Origin: an uncultured Alphaproteobacteria bacterium
GTDB taxonomy: Bacteria > Pseudomonadota > Alphaproteobacteria > Rickettsiales > UBA1997
Assembly (NCBI GenBank): GCA_903937405.1
Contig: CAIZZE010000082.1
Span: 1-36,559, forward strand
DNA: 36,559 bases
Direction of reading: 5' to 3'
Within the stretch, counting starts at the first letter, position 1; each line of letters opens with the position of its first letter. A program made the position numbers and the translations under genes. This document shows positions 6,904-14,584 of this stretch, piece after piece. Below the pieces are notes generated by a model. It was not told the origin of the DNA. It searched no databases and saw only the letters and a list, made by a program, of their open reading frames with translations.

Positions 6904-9435
6904 ATGCAAAAACTCACCGCATTTTTTTACGATATTTTTACCCAAGAAAAAGATAATTTTTGGCTCTGGATGCCAGCATTATTCGGCTTTGGCGCTGCTT
7001 TTTATTTTCTTTTTGAAGAAAGTTTTATAGAAAAATTTTCTCTTCTCCTCGTTTTATTTTTTATCTCTTCATTTCTAGCTTTTTTTAATCGTAATTCGTT
7101 ACGTTTCCTTGTTTTTCTAGGAGGCGCATTATTTTTACTTGGTGGATTTTATTCTGATTTTTATCAAAAAACCGTTCTTAATCACACAAAAATTAGTGGG
7201 AAAATTTATGTAGATGGAATTGGCAAAGTTGAATCGATAAGAAAATTCTACAATCCAAAAAATGGAGTTGAAGGTTCTAATTTAGTGATTTCAGAGCCAG
7301 TTTTGTATAAATCAAAATTTGCTGAAAAAAAGAAAAAACCAAAAAAGAAAAAAGTCAAAAAACCGCGTCAGAAAAAAGTTTCCAAGCAAATTCAGGAAGA
7401 TGCAAAAATTGATGTAAATTCTGGTGTGAATGCTGAAGAAGGTGATGCAATTTTAATTAAGCCAGAAAAGAAAAAGCGGCGTAGAAGAAAATCTGATGAA
7501 GTTGAAGTAAGTAGGTTGCTTAAGTTTGAAGCTTCGTTTTCCGAAAATATTATGGTTAAAAAAGCCGCCGATAAAAAGCCCAAAAAGAAAGCGCCGCGCA
7601 AAAAAAAGAAAACCAGTGAAAAAACAATTTTAAAAAATTTTGTAAATCTCAAAAACTATCAGGAAATTGATCGTGAATTTCTTGATTATTCTAAAAATTA
7701 CCAAGTTGTTAACTGGCTAGAAATCAAAGGGCGCGAACGCTTTCCAAACCCGCCGCAAAAAATTTCAATTAACCTGATTAAAAATTTCGATAATATTTCG
7801 GTAAATGACGTAATCGCAGTTCGCATGATGTTGCAGCCTGCAAAAGCGCGCGAATTTCCAGATGATTTTGACTTTTCTCTCGATGCTAAATTCAAAAAAA
7901 TCGGTGCTTACGGTTTTGCAATTGGTGAAGCGAGAATTTTAAAAAAAGCTGAAATATCAAGTCTAGAGCAATGGTTTCTCGATTTGCGTGAAAAGGTTCG
8001 CAGCAAAATAGAAAATAGTCTTGAAGGCGATGTTAGCGCCATTGCTTTGGCATTTCTAATTGGAGATCAAAATCGGATTTCCAAAAACCTGATGAGCGAT
8101 ATCCGCAATTCCGGTTTAGCGCATTTACTTTCAATTTCTGGGTTTCATTTAGCGCTTGCCAGCGCGATTTTTTTTGTATCAACGCGTTTTATTTTATCAC
8201 GCAGCGCTTTTTTAATTTTAAATTTTGATATTAAAAAAGCGGCAGCAATTGCGGCAATTTCTGGCACTTATTTTTATTTAAAAATCGCCGCTTCGCCAAT
8301 ACCAGCACAGCGCGCTTTTATTATGGTTTTGCTGGTTTTAATTGCGCTTTTTGTGGGACAAAAAATCAATTCCAAACGGGCAATAATGACTGCGGTTTTA
8401 GTGCTGATTTTATATAATCCTCTTGCTGTTTTTAATATCAGTTTTCAGCTTTCTTTCGCTGCTATTTTGGTGTTGGGAAGTTTTTATGAAGTGATGCCGC
8501 GGCTGCGTTCCAATAATTTATTTTTGAAAGCAGTTTGCTATTTCATCGAAATTATTTTGGTTTCCATAATCATTCAAATCGCCACCACGCCGTTTTTGAT
8601 GCATTCTTTTCAAAACGTTTCGCTGCTTGGCTTTATCGCAAATATTTTGGCAATTCCACTCACCAGTTTTTTCGTGATGCCTCTAGGTTTTTTAGTTTTG
8701 TTTTTAATGCCGTTAAATCTCGAAAAATATGCTCTGACTTTAATGGGAAAAGGAATTTTGCTGATTGAAAAAATCGCGGTTTTTGTGGCCGAAATGAATT
8801 ATTCAAATCTTGTTAGTCCGCAATTATCAGGTTTTGGTTTGGTCATCGCAATTCTTGGTTTATTGTTGATTTGTCTGAGTTCAAGTCGTTTGCGCTGGTT
8901 TGGGGTTTTGATTTTTAGTCTTTCATTTTTGACTCTGATTTTTGATAAAAAACCTAACATTTTATTTGATGGCGGTCAAAAGTTTTTTGCTATTTATGAC
9001 CAGAAAAACGGGTTAATTTTTTCAAAAGATTTAAAGCCTTCAAAAGAGCGTGAAATATGGATGAAAAAGATGGGAGAAGTGGAGTTTAAATCGATTGCAA
9101 CAAAGCAGATCCCAAAACAAGTTCAGGATGACAGAATTTTTTGGAAGATTTTCCCGCATCGTCATCCTGAACTTGTTTTGGGATCTTTTACTTGCGACGA
9201 AGCCAAATGTTTAATAACCAAATCTCAAAAAATTTTAGTGCTTTTAAAGCGAAATAAAATTTCTGAAATCTGCAAAAATGATTTTGATGTAATAGTTAAT
9301 CTAACCGCCAAATACCTTCTTCCGCCTTGCATTGCAGCAGGAAAAATAAAAATAGATAATTCCGATTTTTACCAAAAAGGTGGGCAGTTTTTTTATTTCG
9401 AGGAACGAAAAATTCGCATTAAAACTACTTCTTAA
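6904..9435 (+). CDS. comEC: ComEC/Rec2-family DNA uptake channel with Lys-rich insertion
   Basis: Inner-membrane channel of natural transformation, thought to pass single-stranded DNA into the cytosol. Order in the 843-residue product: N-terminal membrane segments (about 20-90); a DUF4131/OB-like region; the competence domain from about residue 370, with FLIGDQNRISKNLMSDIRNS and GLAHLLSISGFHLA followed by many membrane helices to about residue 690. The C-terminal part lacks the HxHxDH metallo-hydrolase motif of Bacillus-type ComEC, as is usual in alphaproteobacteria. Two oddities: residues 141-240 are an insertion with three Lys/Arg blocks (KKKKPKKKKVKK, KKKRRRRK, KKPKKKAPRKKKK), and residues about 735-761 are encoded by a palindromic repeat. 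The 3' end overlaps the convergent GtrA-like gene by 11 bp. No pilus or comEA/comF genes lie nearby. Confidence 0.9.
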   Translation: MQKLTAFFYDIFTQEKDNFWLWMPALFGFGAAFYFLFEESFIEKFSLLLVLFFISSFLAFFNRNSLRFLVFLGGALFLLGGFYSDFYQKTVLNHTKISGKIYVDGIGKVESIRKFYNPKNGVEGSNLVISEPVLYKSKFAEKKKKPKKKKVKKPRQKKVSKQIQEDAKIDVNSGVNAEEGDAILIKPEKKKRRRRKSDEVEVSRLLKFEASFSENIMVKKAADKKPKKKAPRKKKKTSEKTILKNFVNLKNYQEIDREFLDYSKNYQVVNWLEIKGRERFPNPPQKISINLIKNFDNISVNDVIAVRMMLQPAKAREFPDDFDFSLDAKFKKIGAYGFAIGEARILKKAEISSLEQWFLDLREKVRSKIENSLEGDVSAIALAFLIGDQNRISKNLMSDIRNSGLAHLLSISGFHLALASAIFFVSTRFILSRSAFLILNFDIKKAAAIAAISGTYFYLKIAASPIPAQRAFIMVLLVLIALFVGQKINSKRAIMTAVLVLILYNPLAVFNISFQLSFAAILVLGSFYEVMPRLRSNNLFLKAVCYFIEIILVSIIIQIATTPFLMHSFQNVSLLGFIANILAIPLTSFFVMPLGFLVLFLMPLNLEKYALTLMGKGILLIEKIAVFVAEMNYSNLVSPQLSGFGLVIAILGLLLICLSSSRLRWFGVLIFSLSFLTLIFDKKPNILFDGGQKFFAIYDQKNGLIFSKDLKPSKEREIWMKKMGEVEFKSIATKQIPKQVQDDRIFWKIFPHRHPELVLGSFTCDEAKCLITKSQKILVLLKRNKISEICKNDFDVIVNLTAKYLLPPCIAAGKIKIDNSDFYQKGGQFFYFEERKIRIKTTS
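9107..9186. repeat. palindromic repeat family 1, copy A, inside comEC
   Basis: Two perfect 26-bp inverted arms (9107-9132 and 9161-9186) flank a 28-bp centre. It is homologous to the intergenic copies at 16585-16660 and 35166-35247, but the arms read AGATCCCAAAAC where those read AGATCCTGAAAC, and the opposite arm carries the matching changes, so pairing is kept. It is translated in frame as part of ComEC, giving the peptides IPKQVQDD and RHPELVLGS, a pair of strings commonly left by this class of repeat in alphaproteobacterial ORFs. Confidence 0.9.
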
Positions 9436-9835
9436 ACACCAAAAATTTTATACCTAAAAAATTCACGCAAGTAGTAATTGCAATTGCCAATAGATTGGCG
9501 ATTTCGGGAATAAGTCCAAAAAATTCTACGAAAATTCGCAGTAAAATACTTCCCAAAACAAGAGAGCCTAAATAAAAAGAAATATATTTTGTGAAACTCT
9601 TCGAGCCTTTTGAATCAAAGGTCCAGCGTTGGTTGCAATAATAGCTAAAACCGATGCTGGAAATAAATCCAGCGACGTTAGCAATTAAATAATGCATACC
9701 AAAAATACGCAAAAAAATCAGAAAAGTTGAATAGCTGATAATAGTTGAACAACCACCAACTAGAAGAAAACAAATTGCCTGTTTGGAAATATGATGACGA
9801 TGAAGTAATTTTATTATCTCAAGAACAATCTTCAT
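9425..9835 (-). CDS. GtrA-like small membrane protein
   Basis: A 136-residue protein of the GtrA/DPMS-flippase-like family. Four hydrophobic segments are visible (about 19-40, 45-66, 82-105 and 110-132), with family-typical features: FLLVGGCSTIISY in the first helix, ANVAGFISSIGFSYYCNQRWTF between helices 2 and 3, and a C-terminal FLGIKFLVFKK. Members are linked to transfer of lipid-linked sugars for surface polysaccharides, but no glycosyltransferase lies beside it, so the substrate cannot be inferred. It is transcribed towards comEC and overlaps its 3' end by 11 bp; tRNA-Glu lies upstream on the same strand. Confidence 0.85.
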   Translation of the reverse strand: MKIVLEIIKLLHRHHISKQAICFLLVGGCSTIISYSTFLIFLRIFGMHYLIANVAGFISSIGFSYYCNQRWTFDSKGSKSFTKYISFYLGSLVLGSILLRIFVEFFGLIPEIANLLAIAITTCVNFLGIKFLVFKK

Positions 9836-9877
9836 TATTTGCGGAAGTAGTCGCGCTGCAGCCTCAGCGAAAGCAGA

Positions 9878-9952
9878 TGGTGACCCCTACGGAATTCGAA
9901 TCCGTATTACCACCGTGAAAGGGTGGTGTCCTAACCGTTAGACGAAGGGGCC
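9878..9952 (-). tRNA. tRNA-Glu(TTC)
   Basis: The minus strand folds into a complete 75-nt cloverleaf including an encoded CCA. The acceptor stem is GGCCCCT with AGGGGTC, the anticodon stem-loop CCACCCTTTCACGGTGG has anticodon TTC (complement at 9917-9919), and the T-arm is ACGGATTCGAATCCGT. The TTC anticodon reads GAA and GAG. It lies 42 bp upstream of the GtrA-like gene. Confidence 0.97.
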
Positions 9953-9970
9953 GGTAAGAGACTTAAATTT

Positions 9971-10116
9971 AAGAGTTTGTCGAAAATTAAACTTTTCGTC
10001 GAACTTTTCGCAATTCTAATTTTTTTGAAACGCACGTACATCTGTGTACGCTTACCTTTCAAAAAAATTAGAATCACAAAAATTTCTTAGAAAATTTTGA
10101 TTTTTGACAGACTCTT
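9971..10116. repeat. 146-bp near-palindrome (60-bp arms, 26-bp loop)
   Basis: The left arm (9971-10030) and the reverse complement of the right arm (10057-10116) are both 60 bases and agree at 49 positions without a gap. The inner 18 pairs next to the loop are perfect. Six of the eleven differences are transitions; three of these give G-U pairs in plus-strand RNA and three in minus-strand RNA. The 26-base loop contains a further small stem, CGTACA with TGTACG. Short palindromes flank it (CTTAAATTTAAG at 9962-9973, and CTCTTTCAAAGAG at about 10112-10124). It fills most of the 290-bp gap between tRNA-Glu and nrdA. No coding content is seen, and I do not recognise the element. Confidence 0.85.
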
Positions 10117-10194
10117 TCAAAGAGCCGCGCACGTTACGAATCGATTTCGAAAATGCAACGGGGATTTTCTTTTTTTTAAAAATAACTAATTTTC

Positions 10195-10230
10195 TCAATA
10201 AAAATAGCTAACAATTTTCATCATTAGCTG
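10195..10230 (-). terminator. probable terminator after nrdA
   Basis: On the minus strand AGCTAA and TTAGCT form a 6-bp stem, with a 12-base loop, followed by ATTTTTATT. It begins 13 bp past the nrdA stop. The stem is short and AT-rich, so the call is moderate. Confidence 0.45.
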
Positions 10231-10242
10231 TTTTTACAATTT

Positions 10243-12123
10243 TTACTGACAAGCCAAACATTCATCATATTTGCTTTCTTCAGCAACTTCTTCTTTTGCT
10301 GCTAAAGCAGGTGAAATTTCTTTTTTCAAAAGTTCGTGCTGCTCTTGTTTGTTTGAAACTTTATCTGCGCGTTGAATCGAAGTTGAGCGGCAATAATAAA
10401 GACTTTTCAAACCTTTCTGCCAGGCTCTGAAATGAATATCGTGAAGATATTTTTTCGACACATCGCCCGGAACAAAAACATTTAAACTTTGTGCTTGGCA
10501 AATGTAATCCTGACGTTCAGCTGATAAATCAATCATCCATCTTTGGTCAATTTCTTGCGCGGTTTTGAAAACTAATTTTTCATGCTCGTCCAAGAAATCT
10601 AAATGTTGCACCGAACCTTCATTGATGGTGATTGAAGACCATACATCTTCGGTATTTTTACCTTTTGATTCCAACAATTTTACCAAGTTTTTATTTCTGA
10701 CGTTGAAAGAACCAGTAAGAGTTTTTTGGGTGAAAGAATTAGCTGCAAAAGGCTCAATTCCTGGTGAAGAATTATTAGCAATAATTGAAATTGAAGCAGT
10801 TGGAGCGATTGCAAGTTTGTTGGAAAATCTTTCTTCCACACCAACTTCTGCTGCGTCCGGGCAAGCGCCTCTTTCTTTAGCCAAAACTTTTGAAGCGCGA
10901 TCAACGCTTTGTTTTATATATTGGAAAATTTTCTTGTTCCAAACTTTGCTCATCGCTGATTCCAGTGGAACATTTTTGCTTTGTAAAAAGGAGTGAAATC
11001 CCATTACACCAAGTCCAACAGAGCGTTCGCGCATTGCTGAATATTTGGCTTTTGACATTGTATCAGGAGCTTTTTGGATGAAATCTTCCAAAACATTATC
11101 CAAAAAACGCATAATATCTTCGACGATTTCTGGATTGTCTTTCCATTCATCATAAAACTCTAAATTCAATGAAGACAGGCAGCATACTGCTGTACGGTCA
11201 TTTCCTAAATGGTCAATTCCAGTTGGAAGTGTGATTTCGCTGCAAAGATTCGAAGTTTTAACCAATAAGTTTAATTTTTTATGATGCTCTGGAATAGCGC
11301 GGTTCACAGCATCAATGAATAAAATATAAGGCTCGCCAGTTTCAACGCGCGCCATTAAAAGTTTAATCCATAAAGTGCGGGCTTTGATTGTTTCAAGAGC
11401 CTTGCCGCTATGCGGGCTTCTTAATTCGAAGTCGCCATCTTTTTCAACAGCGCGCATGAATTCATCAGTTATAGCAATACCGTGATGCAGGTTTAATGAA
11501 CGACGATTTGGGTCGCCACCAGTTGGTCTTCTAATATCAATAAATTCTTCAATTTCTGGATGGTGAATTGGCAAATAAACTGCTGCTGAACCACGACGCA
11601 AGCTGCCTTGTGAAATTGCCAAAGTTTGTGAATCCATAACTTTAATAAACGGAACGATGCCGGAAGTTTTGCCATTTCCACGCACAGTTTCACCAATTGA
11701 ACGCAAATTTCCCCAATAGCTGCCAATGCCGCCGCCTTTAGAAGCAAGCCAAACATTTTCATTCCATAAAGTCACAATGCCTTCCAAAGAATCGGTTGAT
11801 TCGTTTAAGAAACATGAAATTGGCAAGCCGCGATCAGTGCCACCATTGCTTAAAATTGGTGTTGCGGGCATGAACCAAAGATTGGAAATGTAATTATAAA
11901 GACGAGTCGCGTGAGCTTGGTCATCGGCATAATAAGTGGCAACGCGGACGAATAAATCTTGGTAAGATTCGTTCGGTAATAAGTAGCGATCTTTTAAGAC
12001 TGCTTTGCCGAAATTGCTTAATTTATCATCATTTTTAGCGTCGGTTTTTACGGTAAATTCTTTTTTTGGATTTATCGGTTTGGTTGATATTTTTGTTGTT
12101 TTGGTAGCTGATCTTTTAGACAT
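10243..12123 (-). CDS. nrdA: class I ribonucleoside-diphosphate reductase, alpha subunit
   Basis: Reduces ribonucleoside diphosphates to deoxyribonucleotides; needs the radical-generating beta subunit NrdB, which is not in this window. The 626 residues match the short NrdA of Rickettsiales and relatives. No N-terminal ATP-cone is visible, so dATP overall-activity control by that domain is probably absent. Conserved sites seen: Cys104 in LPISCFLNE; SKGGGIGSYWGNLRSIG; ISQGSLRRGSAAVYLPIHHP; the active-site N-C-E triad in SNLCSEITLP near residue 290; AVCCLSSLN near 315; the radical-transfer Tyr pair in SLYYCRS near 577; and a C-terminal CLAC cysteine pair that re-reduces the active site. The first 30 residues are a low-complexity Lys/Thr extension. 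Two NrdR boxes lie upstream. Confidence 0.96.
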   Translation of the reverse strand: MSKRSATKTTKISTKPINPKKEFTVKTDAKNDDKLSNFGKAVLKDRYLLPNESYQDLFVRVATYYADDQAHATRLYNYISNLWFMPATPILSNGGTDRGLPISCFLNESTDSLEGIVTLWNENVWLASKGGGIGSYWGNLRSIGETVRGNGKTSGIVPFIKVMDSQTLAISQGSLRRGSAAVYLPIHHPEIEEFIDIRRPTGGDPNRRSLNLHHGIAITDEFMRAVEKDGDFELRSPHSGKALETIKARTLWIKLLMARVETGEPYILFIDAVNRAIPEHHKKLNLLVKTSNLCSEITLPTGIDHLGNDRTAVCCLSSLNLEFYDEWKDNPEIVEDIMRFLDNVLEDFIQKAPDTMSKAKYSAMRERSVGLGVMGFHSFLQSKNVPLESAMSKVWNKKIFQYIKQSVDRASKVLAKERGACPDAAEVGVEERFSNKLAIAPTASISIIANNSSPGIEPFAANSFTQKTLTGSFNVRNKNLVKLLESKGKNTEDVWSSITINEGSVQHLDFLDEHEKLVFKTAQEIDQRWMIDLSAERQDYICQAQSLNVFVPGDVSKKYLHDIHFRAWQKGLKSLYYCRSTSIQRADKVSNKQEQHELLKKEISPALAAKEEVAEESKYDECLACQ

Positions 12124-12163
12124 GAATTGAAGTGATTATAGATTTATTGAAGAACTTTGTTTT

Positions 12164-12211
12164 AAACTACATCTAGTGGTTTTTTGTTATAAACCACACT
12201 ACATATTGTTT
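12164..12211 (-). promoter_or_regulatory. tandem NrdR boxes upstream of nrdA
   Basis: Two 16-bp sites, AAACTACATCTAGTGG (12164-12179) and ACACTACATATTGTTT (12196-12211), resemble the NrdR consensus acaCwAtATaTwGtgt. Their cores are 32 bp apart, three helical turns, which is the spacing characteristic of NrdR pairs. On the minus strand a -10-like TATAAC lies between them, so a bound repressor would cover the promoter. They lie 41 bp upstream of the nrdA start. Confidence 0.8.
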
Positions 12212-12329
12212 TTTGCGAGTTTTATTTTTACAAAAATTAATTGTCTAGCAAGAAGTTTTTGGAGAATTATTTTTTGCAAAAACAGCGTTTTTTTGTGCCA
12301 ATTTGAATGGGAATTTTTTTAGAAATTTT

Positions 12330-13604
12330 CTAAGATTTCACATCAACTTGTAATAGCCCAGCAATTCCCTTGGCTTTGTTAAAAGTTTCTTCAAGTTCAG
12401 CTTTTGGATCAGAATCAAAAGTTATTGCGCCGCCAACCTGAAATTCAAATTTATTTTCTTGCAAAATTAAAGTGCGGATTACGACTGAAGAATTTATTTC
12501 ATTTTTTGAAAATAATCCAATCGATCCACTATAAACTCCGCGATTTAATTTTTCTTTTTTAGCTGCAATTTCCATCGCTTTTATTTTTGGCGCGCCAGTC
12601 ATTGATCCTGCTGGGAAGCAGGATTTTATTGTATCAAATGCCGAGAGATTTTGGGCAATTTTTCCATGAATTTCTGAAGACATGTGATGAATATTTTGGT
12701 AAGATATTACCTCAAAAAGTTTTTTTACCACAACGCTTCCAGCTGCGCAGACTCTGGCTAAATCATTTCTGACCAAATCGACAATCATCAAATTTTCAGC
12801 GCGTTCTTTGAGGCTTTTTTTTAGGTTTAATTTATTTTTTTCATCCTGTTTTAAATCTTTGTCGCGCGGCGCAGTTCCTTTGATTGGGCGCGATAAAATG
12901 CGATTATTTTTTGCTTTCAAAAATAATTCTGGGCTGGAAGAAATTATATAATTTTCATCAATTTTTAAAAATGCTGCATAATTGGCGGGGCTTAATTCTG
13001 TAAGTCTGGTGAAGAGTTGAAAATTACTTTGATGATTTTGTTTTTGTTGAAATTCGCCAAAAAATTTTCTGGTTAAATTGGTTTGATAAAAATCTCCGGC
13101 GGCGATTTGGTTTTTAATATCCAAAATTGCATCGAGATAAGATTCATTAGTAAAATTTGACGACCAGTTTTTTATTACGACATTGCTTTTTTCTAAGGAT
13201 GGCGACCATTTTAAAACTTGTTCTAAATTATTTTTATTATCAAAAATTGCCGTTAACTTTTTTTTATCGTGATCAAATTTCAGGATTAAAGCAAAATTCA
13301 TCAAATAAATTTTTGGTAAATCAATTATCGATTTTTTAGTTTTTGGTAATTTTTCGAAATCTTGTCCAAGCTCGTAACTTAAGTAGCCAAGCCATTTTTT
13401 ATTATCGCTTTTGATAATTTTTTCTGCTTCTAAAAAATCATTTCCGACAATTTTTTCTTTTTCAAAAAGTGCAATTATCGAAACAGATTTTTTAATTTTT
13501 TCACTCAATCCCGAGTAAAGAAAAACCCAATTTTTATCGTAATTACCAGAAATTCTTTGTGCAAATTCCAGCGGCTCCTGCCATTTAATCTCTAGCTTTG
13601 GCAT
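12330..13604 (-). CDS. pabB: aminodeoxychorismate synthase component I
   Basis: Converts chorismate and ammonia to 4-amino-4-deoxychorismate in p-aminobenzoate/folate synthesis. The 424-residue protein has the chorismate-binding fold, with the conserved C-terminal half starting near residue 155. The motif PIKGTAPR at 240-247 has the Lys (242) diagnostic of PabB, where anthranilate synthase TrpE has Ala, so I prefer PabB over TrpE. Also seen: ENLMIVDLVRNDLARV, FPAGSMTGAPKIKAMEI and GVYSGSIG. The glutaminase partner PabA is not here. It overlaps the end of pabC by 13 bp, indicating one operon that performs two consecutive steps. Confidence 0.93.
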   Translation of the reverse strand: MPKLEIKWQEPLEFAQRISGNYDKNWVFLYSGLSEKIKKSVSIIALFEKEKIVGNDFLEAEKIIKSDNKKWLGYLSYELGQDFEKLPKTKKSIIDLPKIYLMNFALILKFDHDKKKLTAIFDNKNNLEQVLKWSPSLEKSNVVIKNWSSNFTNESYLDAILDIKNQIAAGDFYQTNLTRKFFGEFQQKQNHQSNFQLFTRLTELSPANYAAFLKIDENYIISSSPELFLKAKNNRILSRPIKGTAPRDKDLKQDEKNKLNLKKSLKERAENLMIVDLVRNDLARVCAAGSVVVKKLFEVISYQNIHHMSSEIHGKIAQNLSAFDTIKSCFPAGSMTGAPKIKAMEIAAKKEKLNRGVYSGSIGLFSKNEINSSVVIRTLILQENKFEFQVGGAITFDSDPKAELEETFNKAKGIAGLLQVDVKS

Positions 13605-14407
13605 GATTTTCTAACATCCTCCACAAGCAGTTTTTGTAAATTTTTTCCGAAATTATTTTCTAATTTGCGACCCATAAATTCATCAACCGATAAAAGCAAA
13701 AAAGATGAATTAGTTAGAAAAATTTCATCGGCATTTTTTAATGTTGAAATGCGCGATGATTTTTCAAAAATTTTAATCGGAGAAATTTTTAATAATTTTT
13801 TGCGAATGGTTCCACGCAACATTCCACATGATTTTGATGGTGTAAAAATTCGACCGTTTTTTACCCAAAAAATATTTGCGGAAGAAGTTTCGGAGATGAA
13901 TTTTTTTTCATTTAACATTACGCAATCAAAAAAATTATTTTCCTTCGCCTCAATTTTTGTAAGCAAATAAGGCAGCGCATTCATTGATTTGGCGAAGTAA
14001 TTTGACGGAACTTTTATTGATGAAATTCCGAGTGTAATTTTTGTAGGTAATTTTCTTTCTTCTAAAGTTTGAATTATAATTAGCGCTTCTGATTCGTAGG
14101 TTGGAAGATAGCCGAAACTGCCAATTCCGCGGCTGATTGAGATTTTTAAAATGCCGTTTTTGAGTTCATTTTTTTTAATTAATTTTTTGGCATCACTTTC
14201 TAAATCAGAAATTTTAGCAGAAAATTTTAAAAGCTTTAAACCCTCTTTAATTCTAGCTTCGTGGGCTTTAAAATCATAAATTTTGCCATTAAAAATTTTG
14301 CAAGTTTCAAAAATTCCATCACCAAAAAGCAAGCCGCGTTCATTAATCGAAACTTGCGCTTGTTTTTCTGGGATTAGTTGATGATTTTTGATTATATGAT
14401 TTTGCAT
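13592..14407 (-). CDS. pabC: aminodeoxychorismate lyase, PLP fold type IV
   Basis: Cleaves aminodeoxychorismate into p-aminobenzoate and pyruvate. The 271 residues belong to the class IV aminotransferase family: N-terminal ERGLLFGDGIFETCKIFNGK near residue 23, the likely PLP lysine in KSMNALPYLLTK near residue 140, SETSSANIFWVKNGRIFTPS near 175, and GMLRGTIRKKLL near 200. Branched-chain and D-amino acid aminotransferases share this fold, but the 13-bp overlap with pabB makes lyase the better call. The ATG at 14407 follows an A-rich leader. A half copy of repeat family 1 lies 22 bp upstream. Confidence 0.88.
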   Translation of the reverse strand: MQNHIIKNHQLIPEKQAQVSINERGLLFGDGIFETCKIFNGKIYDFKAHEARIKEGLKLLKFSAKISDLESDAKKLIKKNELKNGILKISISRGIGSFGYLPTYESEALIIIQTLEERKLPTKITLGISSIKVPSNYFAKSMNALPYLLTKIEAKENNFFDCVMLNEKKFISETSSANIFWVKNGRIFTPSKSCGMLRGTIRKKLLKISPIKIFEKSSRISTLKNADEIFLTNSSFLLLSVDEFMGRKLENNFGKNLQKLLVEDVRKSCQS

Positions 14408-14429
14408 TAACTTTTTTTAAGATATTTTA

Positions 14430-14455
14430 GATCCTGAAAACAAGTTCAGGATGAC
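14430..14455. repeat. palindromic repeat family 1, solitary half copy
   Basis: One arm of family 1 (GATCCTGAAA...GTTCAGGATGAC, with one extra A) without its inverted partner. The arm is itself a small hairpin, ATCCTGAA with TTCAGGAT. It lies just upstream of pabC, next to a family 2 element. Confidence 0.75.
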
Positions 14456-14492
14456 AGACTAATTGAAGATATAGATCTTTCTAAAAAATAAA

Positions 14493-14567
14493 ATCTATTG
14501 TGGATGCGGCGATTCAATCGCCGCGTAGCAATTCAAAATAAACCCAAATTCGACGAAAGTCGAATTT
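14493..14567. repeat. two-hairpin repeat family 2, copy 1
   Basis: First module: GCGGCGAT and ATCGCCGC (14506-14513 and 14517-14524), enclosed by an outer pairing of ATTGT with GCAAT. Second module: AAATTCGAC and GTCGAATTT (14546-14554 and 14559-14567) around a GAAA loop. Copy 2 at 29342-29416 has the same layout and linker but different, still complementary, stem sequences. This copy ends 17 bp before the penicillin-binding protein start codon. Confidence 0.75.
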
Positions 14568-14584
14568 GATTTAAGTATATTCAC

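Noticed and set aside
10565-10996. 143-codon open frame on the plus strand inside nrdA
   Set aside because: It is antisense to highly conserved nrdA coding sequence and its product has no family look; AT-rich codon use on the other strand explains it.
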